Assembly: GCA_009823505.1 (NCBI GenBank)
Contig: VZQC01005743.1
Span: 820,785 to 884,784, forward strand
Length of the DNA: 64,000 bases
Direction of reading: 5' to 3'
Origin: Rhizomys pruinosus
Taxonomy: Eukaryota; Chordata; Mammalia; Rodentia; Spalacidae
Positions 22,701 to 34,049 of the stretch are shown here, piece by piece. The notes under the pieces were generated by a model that saw only the letters and a list, made by a program, of their open reading frames with translations, was not told the DNA's origin and made no database searches. Position numbers and translations under genes: made by a program. Every line of letters starts with the position of its first letter. Position 1 is the stretch's first letter.

Positions 22701-23227
22701 AAGACTCAATGGAGGAAAGAGCACCTTCAGCAAATGATGTTGGCCAAACTGTATCACCACTTGTGGAAGAATAAAACTAAACCCCCTACCTCTCACCCTG
22801 CCCTGTACAAATATCAACTCCAAATGGATCAAAGACCTCAACATGAAACTGAAATTCTGAAGATGTTACAAGAAATGCTTCACAGCAACCTACAAGACAT
22901 AGGTGTAGAAGAATTCCTAAATCATACAGCTGCTGCATGGGAAGTGAGGTTCACAACTGACAAGTGAGACCTCATTAAACTCAAAGGCTTCCGTACAGTG
23001 AAAGAAACAATCAGTGAAGTGGAGAGAAAACCCACAGAGTGGGAGGAAACCTTCACCAGTGATACATCCCACAAAGCATTTACTTCCAGAATATATAAAC
23101 TACTCAAAAACCAAAGAAGTAAGAACACAAATGACTCACTCAAAAGATGGAATAAAGAGCTTTACAGAGAATTCACAAATGAGGAAATCAAGGTGGTTGA
23201 GAAACATCTTAAAAATGTTCAACATCT
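19764..23227 (+). mobile_element. L1 ORF2: L1-A, 3' portion (ORF2), plus strand
   Basis: The continuation of L1-A after the L1-B insertion. The frame around 19835-19900 corresponds to the start of ORF2 (endonuclease domain), the middle to reverse transcriptase ([12 protein letters not shown] region near 21405) and 22640-23220 to the Cys-rich C-terminal region. Numerous stops break it. The catalytic FADD motif reads FADM because of a substitution, and the motif region is duplicated (21830-22069). The element is cut at about 23227 by a B1. It is a dead pseudo-copy. Confidence 0.88.
21830..22069 (+). repeat. 120-bp in-frame tandem duplication over the RT catalytic motif
   Basis: GATATAGTGCTTGAAACACT begins at 21830 and again at 21950, and the two 120-bp (40-codon) units differ at only about four positions. 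Both include the mutated FADM version of the reverse-transcriptase catalytic FADD motif, so the duplication followed that mutation. The frame stays open across both units (21836-22120). Confidence 0.9.
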
Positions 23228-23380
23228 AGCCAGCGTGGTGGCACATGCCTTTAATTCTAGCACTTGGGAGGTAGAGGCAGGCAGATCTTTGTGAGTTCAA
23301 GGCCAGCCTGGTCTACAGAGTGAGTTCTAGGACAGCTGGTGCTACAGGGAGACCCTGTGTCGAAAAGACCAAAAAAAAAA
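23228..23380 (+). mobile_element. B1 SINE
   Basis: Sense B1 with CCAGCGTGGTGGCACATGCC, GATCTTTGTGAGTTCAAGGC, the CTACAGGGAGACCC variant motif and an A-rich tail. It inserted at the 3' limit of L1-A. Confidence 0.92.
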
Positions 23381-23690
23381 ATCTGGTATAGAAATTCCCC
23401 CTGTTGGCTGGAGGGATGGCCTAGCAGTTAACAGCACCGAGCGCTCTTGCAGAGGACCCGGGTTTGATCCCCAGCACCCACATGGTGGCTGAGAACCTTC
23501 TGTAACTCCAATTCCAGGAGAGCTCCAGTTCCAGGGGAATCCGACACCCTCTTCTGACCTCCGTGACATTGCACGACACGGGTGCACAGACCTGCATGCA
23601 GACATCATACACATAAAAAAAAAAAAAGAAGAAGAAATTCCCCCTGTTTTACTCTGCTCGGGGTTGCTTTGGCTATCCAAAATCTGTTGT
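23381..23690 (-). mobile_element. Short L1 ORF2 fragment
   Basis: TCTGGTATAGAAATTCCCCC and, after the inserted B3, CGGGGTTGCTTTGGCTATCC correspond to L1-C 40609-40670 in antisense. Its orientation is opposite to L1-A, so it is either part of a 5'-inverted L1 or a separate piece. Confidence 0.6.
23406..23632 (+). mobile_element. B3-type SINE with perfect target-site duplication
   Basis: Complete sense B3 with A-like and B-box (GGTTTGATCCC) tRNA promoter elements and an A-rich tail. The 15-bp target-site duplication GAAATTCCCCCTGTT is exact (23391-23405 and 23633-23647), indicating a fairly recent insertion into the L1 fragment. Confidence 0.95.
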
Positions 23691-23759
23691 TGGAACATTC
23701 TTTCTTATAATCTTAAATCTACTTGAGATTAAGTTGATAACCTTCTTAGCAAAGCCAAA

Positions 23760-24045
23760 CATCACTTTTTCAGTGTGGTAAGATATGTTTAACATACAAG
23801 TAAAAATCTGAACAAGTTCAGATCTGCAGTTCAGTGGCACTAGAGTCTCCATACTATTGAGTAACGGTCGCCAGCATAGATCTCTAGAGTCCTTCTTCTG
23901 TCTTCCTAACAGGAATTCTGTACTGAACAGTTCAGCTCTTTCTCTCCCCAAGCCCTGTGCACCGTGCTGTTTTCTCTGTGTGAATCTGACTTCTACTATC
24001 AATTACCTGTTTGTCTCCCACAAGCCATTCAGAATTCTATGACTA
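23760..24045 (-). mobile_element. Ancient mammalian-wide L1 3' UTR fragment (L1M-like)
   Basis: The order CACTTTTTCAGTGTGGTAAG, AGTTCAGTGGCACTAG, a Pro/C-rich stretch with CCCAAGCCC, and GTGTGAATCTGACTTCTACT resembles the well-known ancient L1M 3' UTR in antisense. Strongly diverged, as expected for an ancestral repeat. Confidence 0.5.
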
Positions 24046-24184
24046 TTGCACTAGCATAAGGCTGTGGGATCATTAGGAGATGAGAAGCCCCAACAGCATG
24101 CTTCAGAGGCTCTGTGCTTTCTGAGGTTAATTCTCTGTATGGAGACCTCAGGATTTTTTATGTGTATTTTTGTACAAAATTGTG

Positions 24185-24838
24185 TTACTATCAAATCTAG
24201 ACCTGTGTCCCCCTCCCTAACCCCCACTCTACCAGAGCTCATGCATTCTGCCAAACATGTTTTTCATCTTTTTCTCAGTCTTTCTCAAAATTCTTGATGT
24301 GGAAGTTGACTGTTTTGAGCAGAAGTTCACTGTTTCAGTCAGTTCTTTGACACAGTCTTTTCTGTTGTTGTTCTTCTTCTTCTTCTTCTTTCCAATATGC
24401 ATCACTCCCAACTACTTGGACAAAAGCTTAAGGGGCCGTGCACAAGAAGTACAGCTAGGTAATTGGCGCTAGCATCCACAGGTGAGGGTTAACATTTTTT
24501 GTTTGTTTTTCTGGGACTGTGTTACTTCACTTAACATAATATCTTCTAGTTCCATCCATTTACCTGCAAAGTTCATGATGTCATCTTTCTTTACTGCTGC
24601 ATAGAACTCCATTGTGTAGATGTACCACATTTTCTCTATCCACTTGTCAGTTGAGGGGCATTTGGGTTGGTTTCATCTCCTTGCTATTGTGAACAGAGCT
24701 GCAATAAACATGGCTGTGCATGTATCTCTGTGGGAAGATGAGTCTTGTGGGTATATACCCAGGAGTGGTATGACTGGGTCAGGTGGTAAGCTCATTTTGA
24801 GTCTTCCAAGGGTTCTCCACACTCCTTTCCATAGTGAC
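24185..24838 (-). mobile_element. L1 3' end (short 3' UTR form)
   Basis: Antisense 3' UTR beginning with GACCTGTGTCCCCCTCCC, the C-rich tract and ATGCATTCTGCC, a TTC-rich stretch (about 24373-24391), then the antisense end of ORF2 (24515-24835). The 3' UTR is only about 330 bp, unlike the 2-kb version of L1-B, C and D. The sequence stops at the N. Confidence 0.85.
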
Positions 24839-24839
24839 N
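24839..24839. other. Single-N gap joining two non-adjacent parts of L1
   Basis: Left of the N is the ORF2 3' region of a minus-strand L1; right of it (24840-25010) is ORF1-type sequence in the same orientation. About 4 kb of ORF2 that should lie between are absent, so the N probably stands for a collapsed gap. Confidence 0.7.
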
Positions 24840-25010
24840 GTCTGTGTGCTTCTTTTATTGTTCTTCTTATATTGTCTTTCCTTAATTTAGGGAAGTTTTC
24901 CTCTTTAATCCCATTTAAGGTCTGGTCAATGACATTGACCAAGTTTCTTGCCTTTCCTCTATTCATGTAATTTGTAGATGTAGTCTTTTCATGTGTCCCA
25001 CATTTCCTGC
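24840..25010 (-). mobile_element. L1 ORF1 fragment
   Basis: Sequence such as AAGGTCTGGTCAATGACATT, CTATTCATGTAATTTGTAGA and GTCTTTTCATGTGTCCCACA aligns, with divergence, to antisense ORF1 at 18400-18510 and 43740-43850. Probably the other side of the same L1 as 24185-24838. Confidence 0.65.
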
Positions 25011-25014
25011 ATAC

Positions 25015-25150
25015 TTCAGTCTTTAGTTTTATTACAGTGGAATTGTAGACAGATATTAGACATCATGTGGGTGCACAGAACTGATCCCAGCTTATCTGTA
25101 AGAGCAGCCAGTGCTAGTAGTCAACTCCTGAACCATCTCTCCATGTCCTT
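25015..25150 (-). mobile_element. Truncated B3-type SINE
   Basis: Antisense tRNA-head half of a B3: ACAGTGGAATTGTAGACAG, CATCATGTGGGTGCACAGAA, TCTGTAAGAGCAGCCAGTGC, GAACCATCTCTCCATG. The distal half is missing. Confidence 0.75.
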
Positions 25151-27090
25151 GCTACTGATATTTAATAGAGAAAGAAGAAAGCCAACTCTTGCTTGAAATA
25201 TTACTAAGAAACTGTGAATGGGTAAATAAGTTTAAATAGAAAAGGTTCTATACATACTTATGAATATACATGCTCAATATGTTTTTCACAGTAATTAATG
25301 TAGTATAATGATTCTATGTGTTGGCAATATAAATAATGCTTTTTCATTTTTCTTGATTGTAGTATATTTAATGCCACATGTCTTAGCCTCATGCTTTCAT
25401 TTTTAAATATATTTATTCCTGTGAAATTTCCACCAAGTCATTCAAATGGTTTGCAAAATGGCAACATAACAATTCATCAGGTGAAGGACTGCAAAAGACT
25501 AACTAGAAGTTTCAAAACCTACCTCTCACATTTTATTTTCAATGGCTTTATGACATGTGTGTTCACTTTGAAAATATGATCCAACTGTAATGGCCTGAGT
25601 CAAATGCTGATTCAGGCTTTTGAAAGGAAATTACCTCTAACTTTGATTACCAAAGCAAAAGACAAATATCAATATAAAGGTTAGGATTAAATGCACTGGC
25701 TTATTGAATCAGTGTTCTCTTGTGTACTTTTGTTGAACATAAAACAAGTGAGAATTGTTTTGTCAATTTTATTGTGGACCTGTGGGCATTTTAAGTTAAA
25801 AGATTGATTTTAATATCGTCCCCCCCACCTTATTCGAGAAGCAAATATAAAGCCTTCAACCATCAGAGACTGAGTGATGCTAAAGAAGTATTTGCACTTT
25901 CATTTCTATTTATATAGAAATAGATGGGAAATTAGAAAATCAGAAAAATTACCTCACTCTACTTTTTCCGATATATTTTAGATGTGTACTTCAGCTTTTC
26001 TGAAAATAACTGTGGGACAAGCATGGAGTGAATGTGAAAAATGAAGAAATGCTTCTGTTCTAGGTTTGCTACCTGAACCAGGATGTCCTAGAATCAATCA
26101 CAGTCCAAACCAGAGCAAGATATAAATCATAATCATGCAGTTTTAAGAAAAATGATTTTTTTCTCTCATAAAATACCTCACATGGAAGAAAGAGTCAATG
26201 CATGTACCTCATCAAACATAGCCTGTCTTCCTTTCTGGTAAAATGGATGAGCCATCTTTCCAGTTTTCTCTCTGACTTCAGCTATGATCTTGATTCCATT
26301 CAATTTTTCCCATTCCACTGACTATTCTCTGACAATTTTCCATCTTTCTTATATTTCACAATTTTCTCCTCTTTTAACTAAATAATAGATAGTGCTTAAA
26401 ATGTTCCAGGAAGCATTATCAGCAGATTACACATTTCTTGCCTCATGAGTCCCCATTAACCCTTGGGCTACTGCCAAAGGAAAAGTTAAGATTTGAATCC
26501 AGGCACTGTGTCTCCAACCTGTGTGACCTGAAACTCTGAGCTGTTCATCATAGGATTTTCATTCTTAGTTCAGGAAAGGACTTCCAAATCTCTTATCTGC
26601 AAGGAAATATAAAAGAAAGTCCATTCTCTTTTCTCAATGTCCTCCAGTGACACTCTAAAGTTGTTCACTCTTCTGATGCATAGGATCCCTAGCCAACATC
26701 TAACTCAGGGGATCAACAGCAGTCAACATTGCTGTTTATCTTTAGAAGTATAAATAAAGACCTTTCAATCCACATTATGTACGATATTGATTGGTTCCTT
26801 CTGGGCATCCTAGAGACCACAGAGAACAAGATCTGTAAGAGGAGGCCCTGGCACTCTCCTAGTTTTGTTCTTCCCTCTCCCTTCTTCGATCTAACAGCAG
26901 TGTAGCATTCTCCTTTCTCAGACTCTTACCCTGCTATTTGCCTCTTGTAGGGAGAGGGAAAGAAGATGGAGACATATTCTTCTCTTGTAACTTAATGTGT
27001 AAACTCGCTGTCATTGCAGACGTAATGTTGGCTTACCTCTAGTCAACATTTTTGGTCATACAGATGGAAAAGAGCTTTCGGAACCTTAGT
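25151..27090. other. Single-copy AT-rich DNA without a recognised gene
   Basis: About 1.9 kb with only short open frames and no splice-supported coding pattern. Apart from a probable MIR fragment (26395-26515) I recognise no repeat. Confidence 0.5.
26395..26515 (-). mobile_element. MIR-like ancient SINE fragment
   Basis: TGCTTAAAATGTTCCAGGAA, CCTCATGAGTCCCCATTA and AAGATTTGAATCCAGGCACT follow the antisense MIR order (frequency-of-use end, then tRNA-like head). Divergence is high, as is normal for this ancestral family. Confidence 0.5.
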
Positions 27091-27200
27091 GGTAGCCAGG
27101 TATGGTGGCTTAAGACAGTAAATCCAATACTCCAATGGTTGAAATAAAAAAAAATGCCCATGAGTTTTAGGCCAGCTGGAGCTGCACAGTATTAGGTAGA
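27091..27200 (+). mobile_element. Degenerate B1-like SINE
   Basis: GCCAGGTATGGTGGCTTAAG, then CATGAGTTTTAGGCCAGC and GCTGCACAGTA, resemble an old monomeric B1 with a substitution-rich middle. Confidence 0.5.
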
Positions 27201-27867
27201 TGGTAAGCATGAGGCAGCCACCAGATCAGGCAAAACACCTTGAGTAATGTCAAAAAGGAGTAGACTTCTCCTGCAAGTTTTTTCTAGGAAAATGTGGTGC
27301 CCAGAGTGTCAAGGACAGCTTTCACAGAATGGGCAGGATAGATAAAAGGGAAGAGCTCAGACCCAGCAGACCCATCCTTAGAAACGCTGTTCTTGCCTGT
27401 GCATGTGTGGCTAACTCCACAGTTAGGTAAGGAATTACAAATGGACACTGAGCCATGACCAGGAGAGAACCCCAAGTGTAGTTAGCACATAATGCAGCTG
27501 ACCTGCCTGGATAGCTAGATAAAGGATTCTGGCATAGGCTATATGATCACTCAAAGACAAACAGCCCGGAAACAAGGGACTTGGTCAGGAGTGAGGTCAA
27601 GAAACCCTTCTTAAATTAGTATTGGTGACAGATAAGATGACAAAGAGAAAGGTTGAAAACATATTGTCTAAAATCTGCCAATGAGTCTCAAAGCCCCTTC
27701 AGCCTCAGGTTTAAGGGAATGTCTAGCTCCTGGGAGATTGAGTTCATATCCTCAGGAACAGATGAGTCCGCAGAGGATGAGATGAAAAGATCTAAGCAAC
27801 TAAAAGTAAACTAAGCACAGTGAGGGGAAGAAAAAGTGATGGGGAGGTCTGGGGCAAAGTCAGGGGG

Positions 27868-28352
27868 AAGGGTGGAATGGAAGACTAATGTCTACAGAGA
27901 CATACTGAGGGAGGTAGACCATAAAGAAGGGTGGAATAAAAGACTAATGTCTACAGAGAGGTATTGAAGTAGGTAGACCATAAAGAAGGGTCAAATGGAA
28001 GACTAGGATATCTACAGAGAGGTACTGAGGGAGGTAGACCCGTAAAGAAGGGTCAAATGGAAGACTAATATCTACAGAGAGGTTACTGAGGGAGGTAGAC
28101 CCATGAAGAAGCATCGAATGGAAGACTAATATCTACATAGAAGTTACTGAGGGAGGTAGACCCGTAAAGAAGGGTCAAATGGAAGACTAATATCTACAGA
28201 GAGGTTACTGAGGGAGGTAGACCCATGAAGAAGCATCGAATGGAAGACTAATATCTACATAGAAGTTACTGAGGGAGGTAGACCCACAAAGAAGGGTCAA
28301 ATGAAAGACTAATATCCACAGAGAGGTACTGAGGGAGGTAGATGTAAAGAAG
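27868..28352. repeat. About 60-bp minisatellite, eight units, with a 122-bp higher-order dimer
   Basis: Eight units of 58-62 bp share GGAAGACTAATATCTACA, GAGAGG, ACTGAGGGAGGTAGACC and AAAGAAG. Units beginning GGGTCAAA and GCATCGAA alternate twice (about 28042-28286), so a 122-bp pair was itself duplicated. No gene overlaps the array. Confidence 0.95.
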
Positions 28353-28524
28353 TGCAGCCAGAAACATGCTGGGCTACTTTGTGGTTAACTGGTTTCATAA
28401 AGGAACTAACTGTCCAGGGATGCAGGCAGTGTGTAGTTTCACAGAATGCCTGGCTACATTCTCCAGTGTCTGGTGAGTACTAACTTCCAAACTCGATCAT
28501 CAACGGGACTATCATTATTAGAAT

Positions 28525-29120
28525 TATTAATGCTTTTGATGCTTTGTATATTTCAGACATCATTTTTCAGTTCAATTAGACATATTCCTTCCCATCCACC
28601 CACCCACCCTAGACATCATGCATTTTAAGCCCATAAATGCCTTTGGTATCCTTCTCTCAGTCTTTATGTTTAGGCGAATACACATTTTCCTCTTTTAACC
28701 TTTCTATATTATTCTAACCAATATGATACATCACCTTCCACCCGTATACAGCAATTACAGAGTCTGAAAATAATTGGTGGGTTGATTCTAGAGCTCGTTA
28801 AGAGATTTAAATTATAAAAACATAGTTGCTATCAGATAAAAAGAAATTATAGCACGTAATGTTCAAGTCAGCTTCCGCTTTCAACGGGCGATTATTCGGC
28901 GTTAGCATCCACAAGCAATGAGGCTTACCACTTCACGCACCTTTTTTCTGGTAACTGTGTTACTTCACTTAGCCCTAATTGCTTCAAGTTCCATTCATTT
29001 TTTACCTGCAAAGTTCATGAACATCTATTCTTTACCACTGAATAGTACTCATTGCCTGTAAGACATGTACCACAGAATATCTTTACAGGCATCTTCAAGA
29101 CTTGGTATTTTAACATCTGC
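28525..29120 (-). mobile_element. L1 3' end fragment, noisy
   Basis: Outer C-rich tract (CCATCCACCCACCCACCC, about 28592-28610), then sequence leading to GTAACTGTGTTACTTCACTT and CCTGCAAAGTTCATGA, the antisense ORF2 end. Short 3' UTR form. Differences from other copies include many single-base indels. Confidence 0.7.
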
Positions 29121-29134
29121 ATGCCCTCTATTCT

Positions 29135-29545
29135 AGTTTTCTCTTCAATTGACCTGACCTACACCGACTTGGGGAGGAAAAGGTTAATTCAGCTCACATC
29201 TCTCTGCCCCGTCAAGTTCATCACTCAGGGAGCAAAAGGTAGGAACTCAGGGCAGTAACCTAGGGGCAGGAGCTGAGGCACAGGGCATGGAGGAACAATG
29301 TTTACTGACTCGCTTACTGGCCTGTGCTCAGCCTAATTTCTATACAATACAGGACCACCTACACAGGGTGGCACCACCCACAGTGGGTTGGGCCTTCCCA
29401 CATTCCTCAACAGTCAAGACTCAAGACAATATTCCATAGATGTAGCCACAGGCCAGCTCTCCATTGCAGACAATTCCCCAATTGCAGCTCCCTCAAACCA
29501 AGTGTGCCAAGTTGACAACTAAAAGTCTATCCAGCACAGCATAGT
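29135..29545 (-). mobile_element. URR1-like DNA-transposon remnant
   Basis: Landmarks in the order seen in rodent URR1 (non-autonomous hAT-Charlie) copies: AGGTTAATTCAGCTCACA, GGGGCAGGAGCTGAGGCA, GGTGGCACCACCCACAGTGG, GGCCTTCCCACATTCCTC, and GTGCCAAGTTGACAACTAAA. The family name is from memory of the consensus pattern, not a search. Confidence 0.6.
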
Positions 29546-29639
29546 TACATTTTGGAGTGGTTTCTCTCTCAAGACACCCCTGGAAAGAGTAGAGAGTTTT
29601 GAAAGTTTAATGGGTTGGAAATACAACTCTTAATTTTTG

Positions 29640-30170
29640 ACTGGCTCACCAGCTGCTTACAGAGTTCCTGTACACTGTGGTGAGTTTGGGGGTTTTGCAC
29701 CTCTAAATGGAATACTAATGCACCTCCTTCCCTGGATCTTACAATCTTTCACTATTCCCTTCTCTCGTTTCCTATCCCTGATTCAATGTGGGAGAGGTTC
29801 AATCCAGGAGTCCTGTCCAGGTACCAACGCTCATCAGACTCTCTTCGTACTATTCATCTAGGCTTTGGCCATTTATGTCCCTTTGTGTTCATTAATTTCT
29901 GTTGCATGAGGGAGCTCTCTATTTGATGCAGATTGAGAAAATCTATAGTATTCCCTTTCTATCCCCTGTTCCTACCTTATGTCTGTTCACCTTAAGTTGA
30001 TAGAGTTTTGCCGTAGTAGATGTTATCACATAGGGTTGGCACTCACATTGATACTCAGTCTTTTTTTCCTCTGATGTTTTCATATGCGCCAGATTGGAAA
30101 CCTCTGTAGTTAAATTAGTGCAAAAGTCAAGCATTCGTTTCGATGATATCGGTAATTGGCATACTTTCTG
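29640..30170 (-). mobile_element. L1 3' UTR-like fragment, noisy
   Basis: GGATCTTACAATCTTTCACT, TAGGCTTTGGCCATTTATG and GTTGCATGAGGGAGCTCTC resemble, with many indels, the antisense Lx-type 3' UTR at 55840-56220. The assignment is tentative. Confidence 0.45.
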
Positions 30171-31329
30171 TACATACCAAGGCTTCCATATTTAAGCGCA
30201 CCATGTTTAGAACTATATTTTCTCAAGCGTCATATGTGACAGAGTCTTGTGCCGGTGAGTTTTTCCCAGCTCGCAGACTTTAGTCCTTTCTCCACGGCTC
30301 ATGTGTATTTTGGCTATGTTTAAAAAGAAACACATATATGTCTCCTCCCACTGAGTGTTCTATCACTCCAATTAGGTAAAGCTGTTGATACCCACTAAAA
30401 AAAGTGCCATGGATGCTCCAGGTATTGTTGTGCAGGTCATCTGAAGTGGTGTAGTCAGGGCCTTACAGAGTGGACTGATGAACCATTGACTTATTTCTCC
30501 CTTAGAGAGAGAATAAATAAGCTTTAGCTGGTGTAAAAAAACAGAGAGAAATGCATTAGTAAGAAATCTACGAGAAATGCAATACAACTACTCACCTCAT
30601 GTGTCCATTATCGCATAGCTGAGATGGCTATACACACAGGAAATTAGTGGCACACTGGCAAAAACACTTTCTCTGACGCGATGTAGGACATGGTAGTCCT
30701 AAGAGACTCCTTCTAAGTACTACACGGTATATTTGCCAGAAGGCCTTAATTTCCTTCGTTCAGGAACTATGAAGATAAGGACCCACACAGACAATGGTAG
30801 CACCATGCAATTCGGAGCGCATGAAAAATATCTGAGCTTACCCACGTGTAAAAAGTCTAGGCATCTCGTTATTTTGGTCAGTCACTAATCGCAAGCCAGT
30901 TTTTGCTATCTTTGCTAATTATTCGCAAATGTCAATATCATTGTTCTTGAGCTACCTTTCTATGTTGTTTCTAGTACAAGCATCCTCAGATTGCCTGCAA
31001 TTGTCTCATGGGGTTCTTGGTCTTCTTGCTATAGGGTCAAATAGGCTTGTTGTTAATTCTATTGAGTCCATCTTTTCAATCTGGGTCCATGGGTTAGGAA
31101 ATGTGATTGAGTTAGAGACTTAATGTTCTTCACACCACCCTTGTCATATATATACTGGTAGAGCAATCTTATTTCTATTGTGAGTTATATATACTATATA
31201 TATTAGTTATATAAAACATGTTCTATTTATTATGAACCACCAGCCGACTTTATTGTGAGGAAGTGATCATGACTTATGTATCTACGACTTAAAAACAGGG
31301 AGTTTTGATTCTTCAAAAGAAACTAGTAT
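30171..31329. other. Unassigned sequence with unusual CpG content
   Basis: No gene or repeat recognised. It has more CpG dinucleotides (ATTCGTTTCGATGATATCGG, GACGCGATG) than the surrounding single-copy DNA, as in other stretches I suspect of noisy consensus. Confidence 0.4.
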
Positions 31330-31555
31330 CTAAGCAGGAGCCTGTGTGGTTGCCCACGCCTTTAGATCCTAGCACTTGGGAGACAGAGAGGCAGGTAGAT
31401 CTGTGTGTGAGTTCAAGACCAGCAGTTCCTAGACAAGCTATGCATGGCAGACCAGTACATTCGGAAAGTCGAGAGTGTCAGGACAGCTGGGTCCAAACAG
31501 AGAGTAGGATACCTGTCTAGAAAAGACACAAAAAAAAAAAAAAAAAAAAAAAAAG
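31330..31555 (+). mobile_element. B1 SINE with inserted bases and long A tail
   Basis: B1 landmarks in sense order (GCCCACGCCTTTAGATCCTA, GTGTGTGAGTTCAAGACCAG, GGACAGCTGGGTCC, CCTGTCTAGAAAAGAC) with about 50 extra bases in the middle, followed by about 24 A. The length of the tail suggests a young copy, which conflicts with the body divergence unless the body is noisy consensus. Confidence 0.75.
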
Positions 31556-32014
31556 AAACATGTTCTAAGATAACCTTTCTCCAAAAATGTTTAACTCAAT
31601 TTTGAATATGAGTAACATTTAAAATGAGCAAAAATTCCTTTTATTGTATAAGATTTAAACAAATATAAAAGTTAAATTTTTTAAATTACAAAATTAAATA
31701 TCATAAGGATTATAAATACATATGGCTCTTGCTTTATTGTTAAAAACTTAAAATAATCTCTATGTTTCTAGGTTTCAAATATAGCTTTTTGAGACGTTTA
31801 AAGTGTTTTTATCGATGTTACACTGATAGCATTTAAGAAAATGCTGTAAATCATTTTGTATTATCTAAAGATTATTACTTTTGCTTTCTGATATAATAGT
31901 GAGGCTTTTAACTACAATGGAAACTGACTTAAAATGAGGATGTATTAAAAACTGCTTTTATAAGCTTCACCCATATGTTTTGTAATAGCTAAAAGTTAGA
32001 GCACTATTAAATAT

Positions 32015-32222
32015 TTTATTTTAATATGTATGGGTGTATTGCCTACATGTATGCAAGTCACCGGTGACAGGCAATTCCCAAAGAGGTCAGAAAGGTCATG
32101 GGATACCCTGGATATGGAGTTACATAAGGTTCTTAGCTGTCATGTGGGTGATAAGAACCAAATCCTGGTTCTCTGCAAGAGCAGCCAGTGCTTTTAATCA
32201 CTGAGCCATGTCTCCAGCCACT
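32015..32222 (-). mobile_element. B3-type SINE, diverged
   Basis: Antisense B3: TATGTATGGGTGTATTGCC, GGCAATTCCCAAAGAGGTC, GTCATGTGGGTG, CTCTGCAAGAGCAGCCAGTG, CTGAGCCATGTCTCCAGCC. Confidence 0.8.
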
Positions 32223-32399
32223 ATTCCCTCTTATAGACTGTCATAACTTACCTTTTGGGTGTTCAACACCCATACTCAGAGACCAAAGTGGATAAGAATA
32301 AAGGGTCATAAGCAGAGATATAACTTTGACAACTAATCCAGGGACTTCGGAATGGGATGGATATGGTTAGACATACTCATTTGATGGAATTCAGAAACA

Positions 32400-32665
32400 A
32401 ACATCTAGGCATATCTGAGGGATTTTCTAGATTAATCTTTGAGGGAGTCATCATTTCGTGGACTGGGGTCCACAGGAGAAGGGGGCTTGAGCAGCTACAT
32501 TAGTCTCTTTCTGTTTCTTCATGGTGGATACAATATAACCTTTCCTTCCTTAGCCATCTTCCTGAAATGATGGACTTGGACCCCTGAGGAGCCAAAAAAA
32601 ACTCCTCCTTAAGTTGTTTTCCCTGAGTATTTTATCAGAGAAATGAGACAAATCTAAGCAGACAC
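32400..32665 (+). mobile_element. URR1-like DNA-transposon remnant
   Basis: TTTTCTAGATTAATCTTTGA, GGACTGGGGTCC, CTCTTTCTGTTTCTTCATGG, ATGATGGACTTGGACCCCTG, CTTAAGTTGTTTTCCCTGAG and ATCAGAGAAATGAGA follow the sense order of rodent URR1 copies. Non-coding. Confidence 0.65.
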
Positions 32666-34049
32666 TGATAACAGAGACTGACTCCTCCAGGTTCTATCTC
32701 CCATGACATTTCATTCACCTAAAATCATACAGCAGGTACAATGTTTTTCATGTTTTGTCAGTGTGAATTCCTCTTTGAGGATGATTTTGGTTTTGGTACT
32801 CGAGGCTGTTGGAAATGAAATCTGAGTTCCAAGGGTGTTCCCAAAGCCACAGGAAGACCAGGATGACATGAAAGGAACTAAGCAAGACAAGTTTTACTTT
32901 TGCAAACAGGTGTGCTGCCTCATGTGGATGGGGACCAGTACACCAAGCAGGAAGCAAGTCAGTGTTGGTCCTAACCCAGTAGTGTTTTTCTTCATTCACT
33001 GGGGCTAATCTCCCAATCTTTCCTGGTTGGGTAGTTTTACATGAACCAGTGCAAAGAAATGAAGGAAAAGAGGATGGGGTTGGCCACTTGGGGATATCCA
33101 GTTCCGGAAATGCGGCAGGCCCTTTGGATGAACGAAAGTTGTGCAAGGTGGAGAAGATGAAAAGATTTGAATTTCTAGTTGTGACCCAGAGTATTATAAG
33201 GTAGATGGGGGAATACAAATCAGAATCACAAAAGGTATCTTCCTGTTACGGATTTGTGATAGAAAAGATCTTAATTCTTCGTAAAGTTTTCCCTCAAGAG
33301 CATCTCTACACCATCTCTTACCAGATGAAGTTTAGAAACAGTTCAGTTTTCCAACCCTGCCTTTCACAGCAGCTCAAGGTCCTTCTTACCTGTCTGCTAG
33401 GGACCCAAAGAACACATCTTTCTGTAGAAATAAATACCAGCAATAGTAACCAAGTAATGTTAACAACGTGCTGTTTTTACTTTTCTTTCATTAAATTAAC
33501 AAGTCAATTAAACTTAATTAACTTAATTAGCAAGTTAATTAAAACAAAGCAGTAACAATGTCTGGTTGTTTGCATATGCTTATAGAGAATTAACTGATTT
33601 GCAGTCCTTCCTCTGTGAAAGAGATGAACTCTGTCCTCCTTCACTGTCACGTGCTCTTGTGGAGCCTGTACAATCCTGTTCCAAATGGTGAGAACACTTA
33701 CCAGCGGCCTGCCTCCATGGACACTTAACACTCCAGTACTATTGTTGCTTGTCTGGAAGCTGTGAAAACCAACCACATTGGACAAATTCTAATGTGTTAG
33801 TCTAATTTCAAATTGTATATATCCATGAAAGAAACAGCTTTCACTTAAAGGAATAAAAGAGAAAGATTTTATTACAGTGAACATGGCCGGTAATACAGAA
33901 TTGGGTTTACTCACATACCGTGTTCCACTGTGGTAGTATTTCCATGATATTTATGAGATAACAGATTAAAGGAAATCGCAAATCTCTTTCAATATACTGG
34001 TAGGTAATTAGGCAGGAGGGCTACAGAAAAGTAGGGATTCTCAATTGTA
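32666..34049. other. Single-copy DNA without a recognised gene
   Basis: Contains a 156-codon minus-strand frame (32748-33218), the longest in the window outside L1, but with no recognisable domain. Also a TTAATTAA-rich stretch at about 33490-33545. Confidence 0.45.

Noticed and set aside
23342..23698. 118-codon frame and similar Cys/Pro/Trp-rich frames (46172-46582, 48969-49249, 51939-52224, 56842-57117)
   Set aside because: All translate the same antisense B3/B1 SINE sequence at different loci, so their mutual similarity reflects the SINE and not a gene family.
32748..33218. 156-codon minus-strand open frame, the longest outside L1
   Set aside because: No recognisable domain, no similarity I can name and no splice context. 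A single frame of this size is expected by chance in 64 kb. A BLASTP or RNA-seq hit would reopen it.
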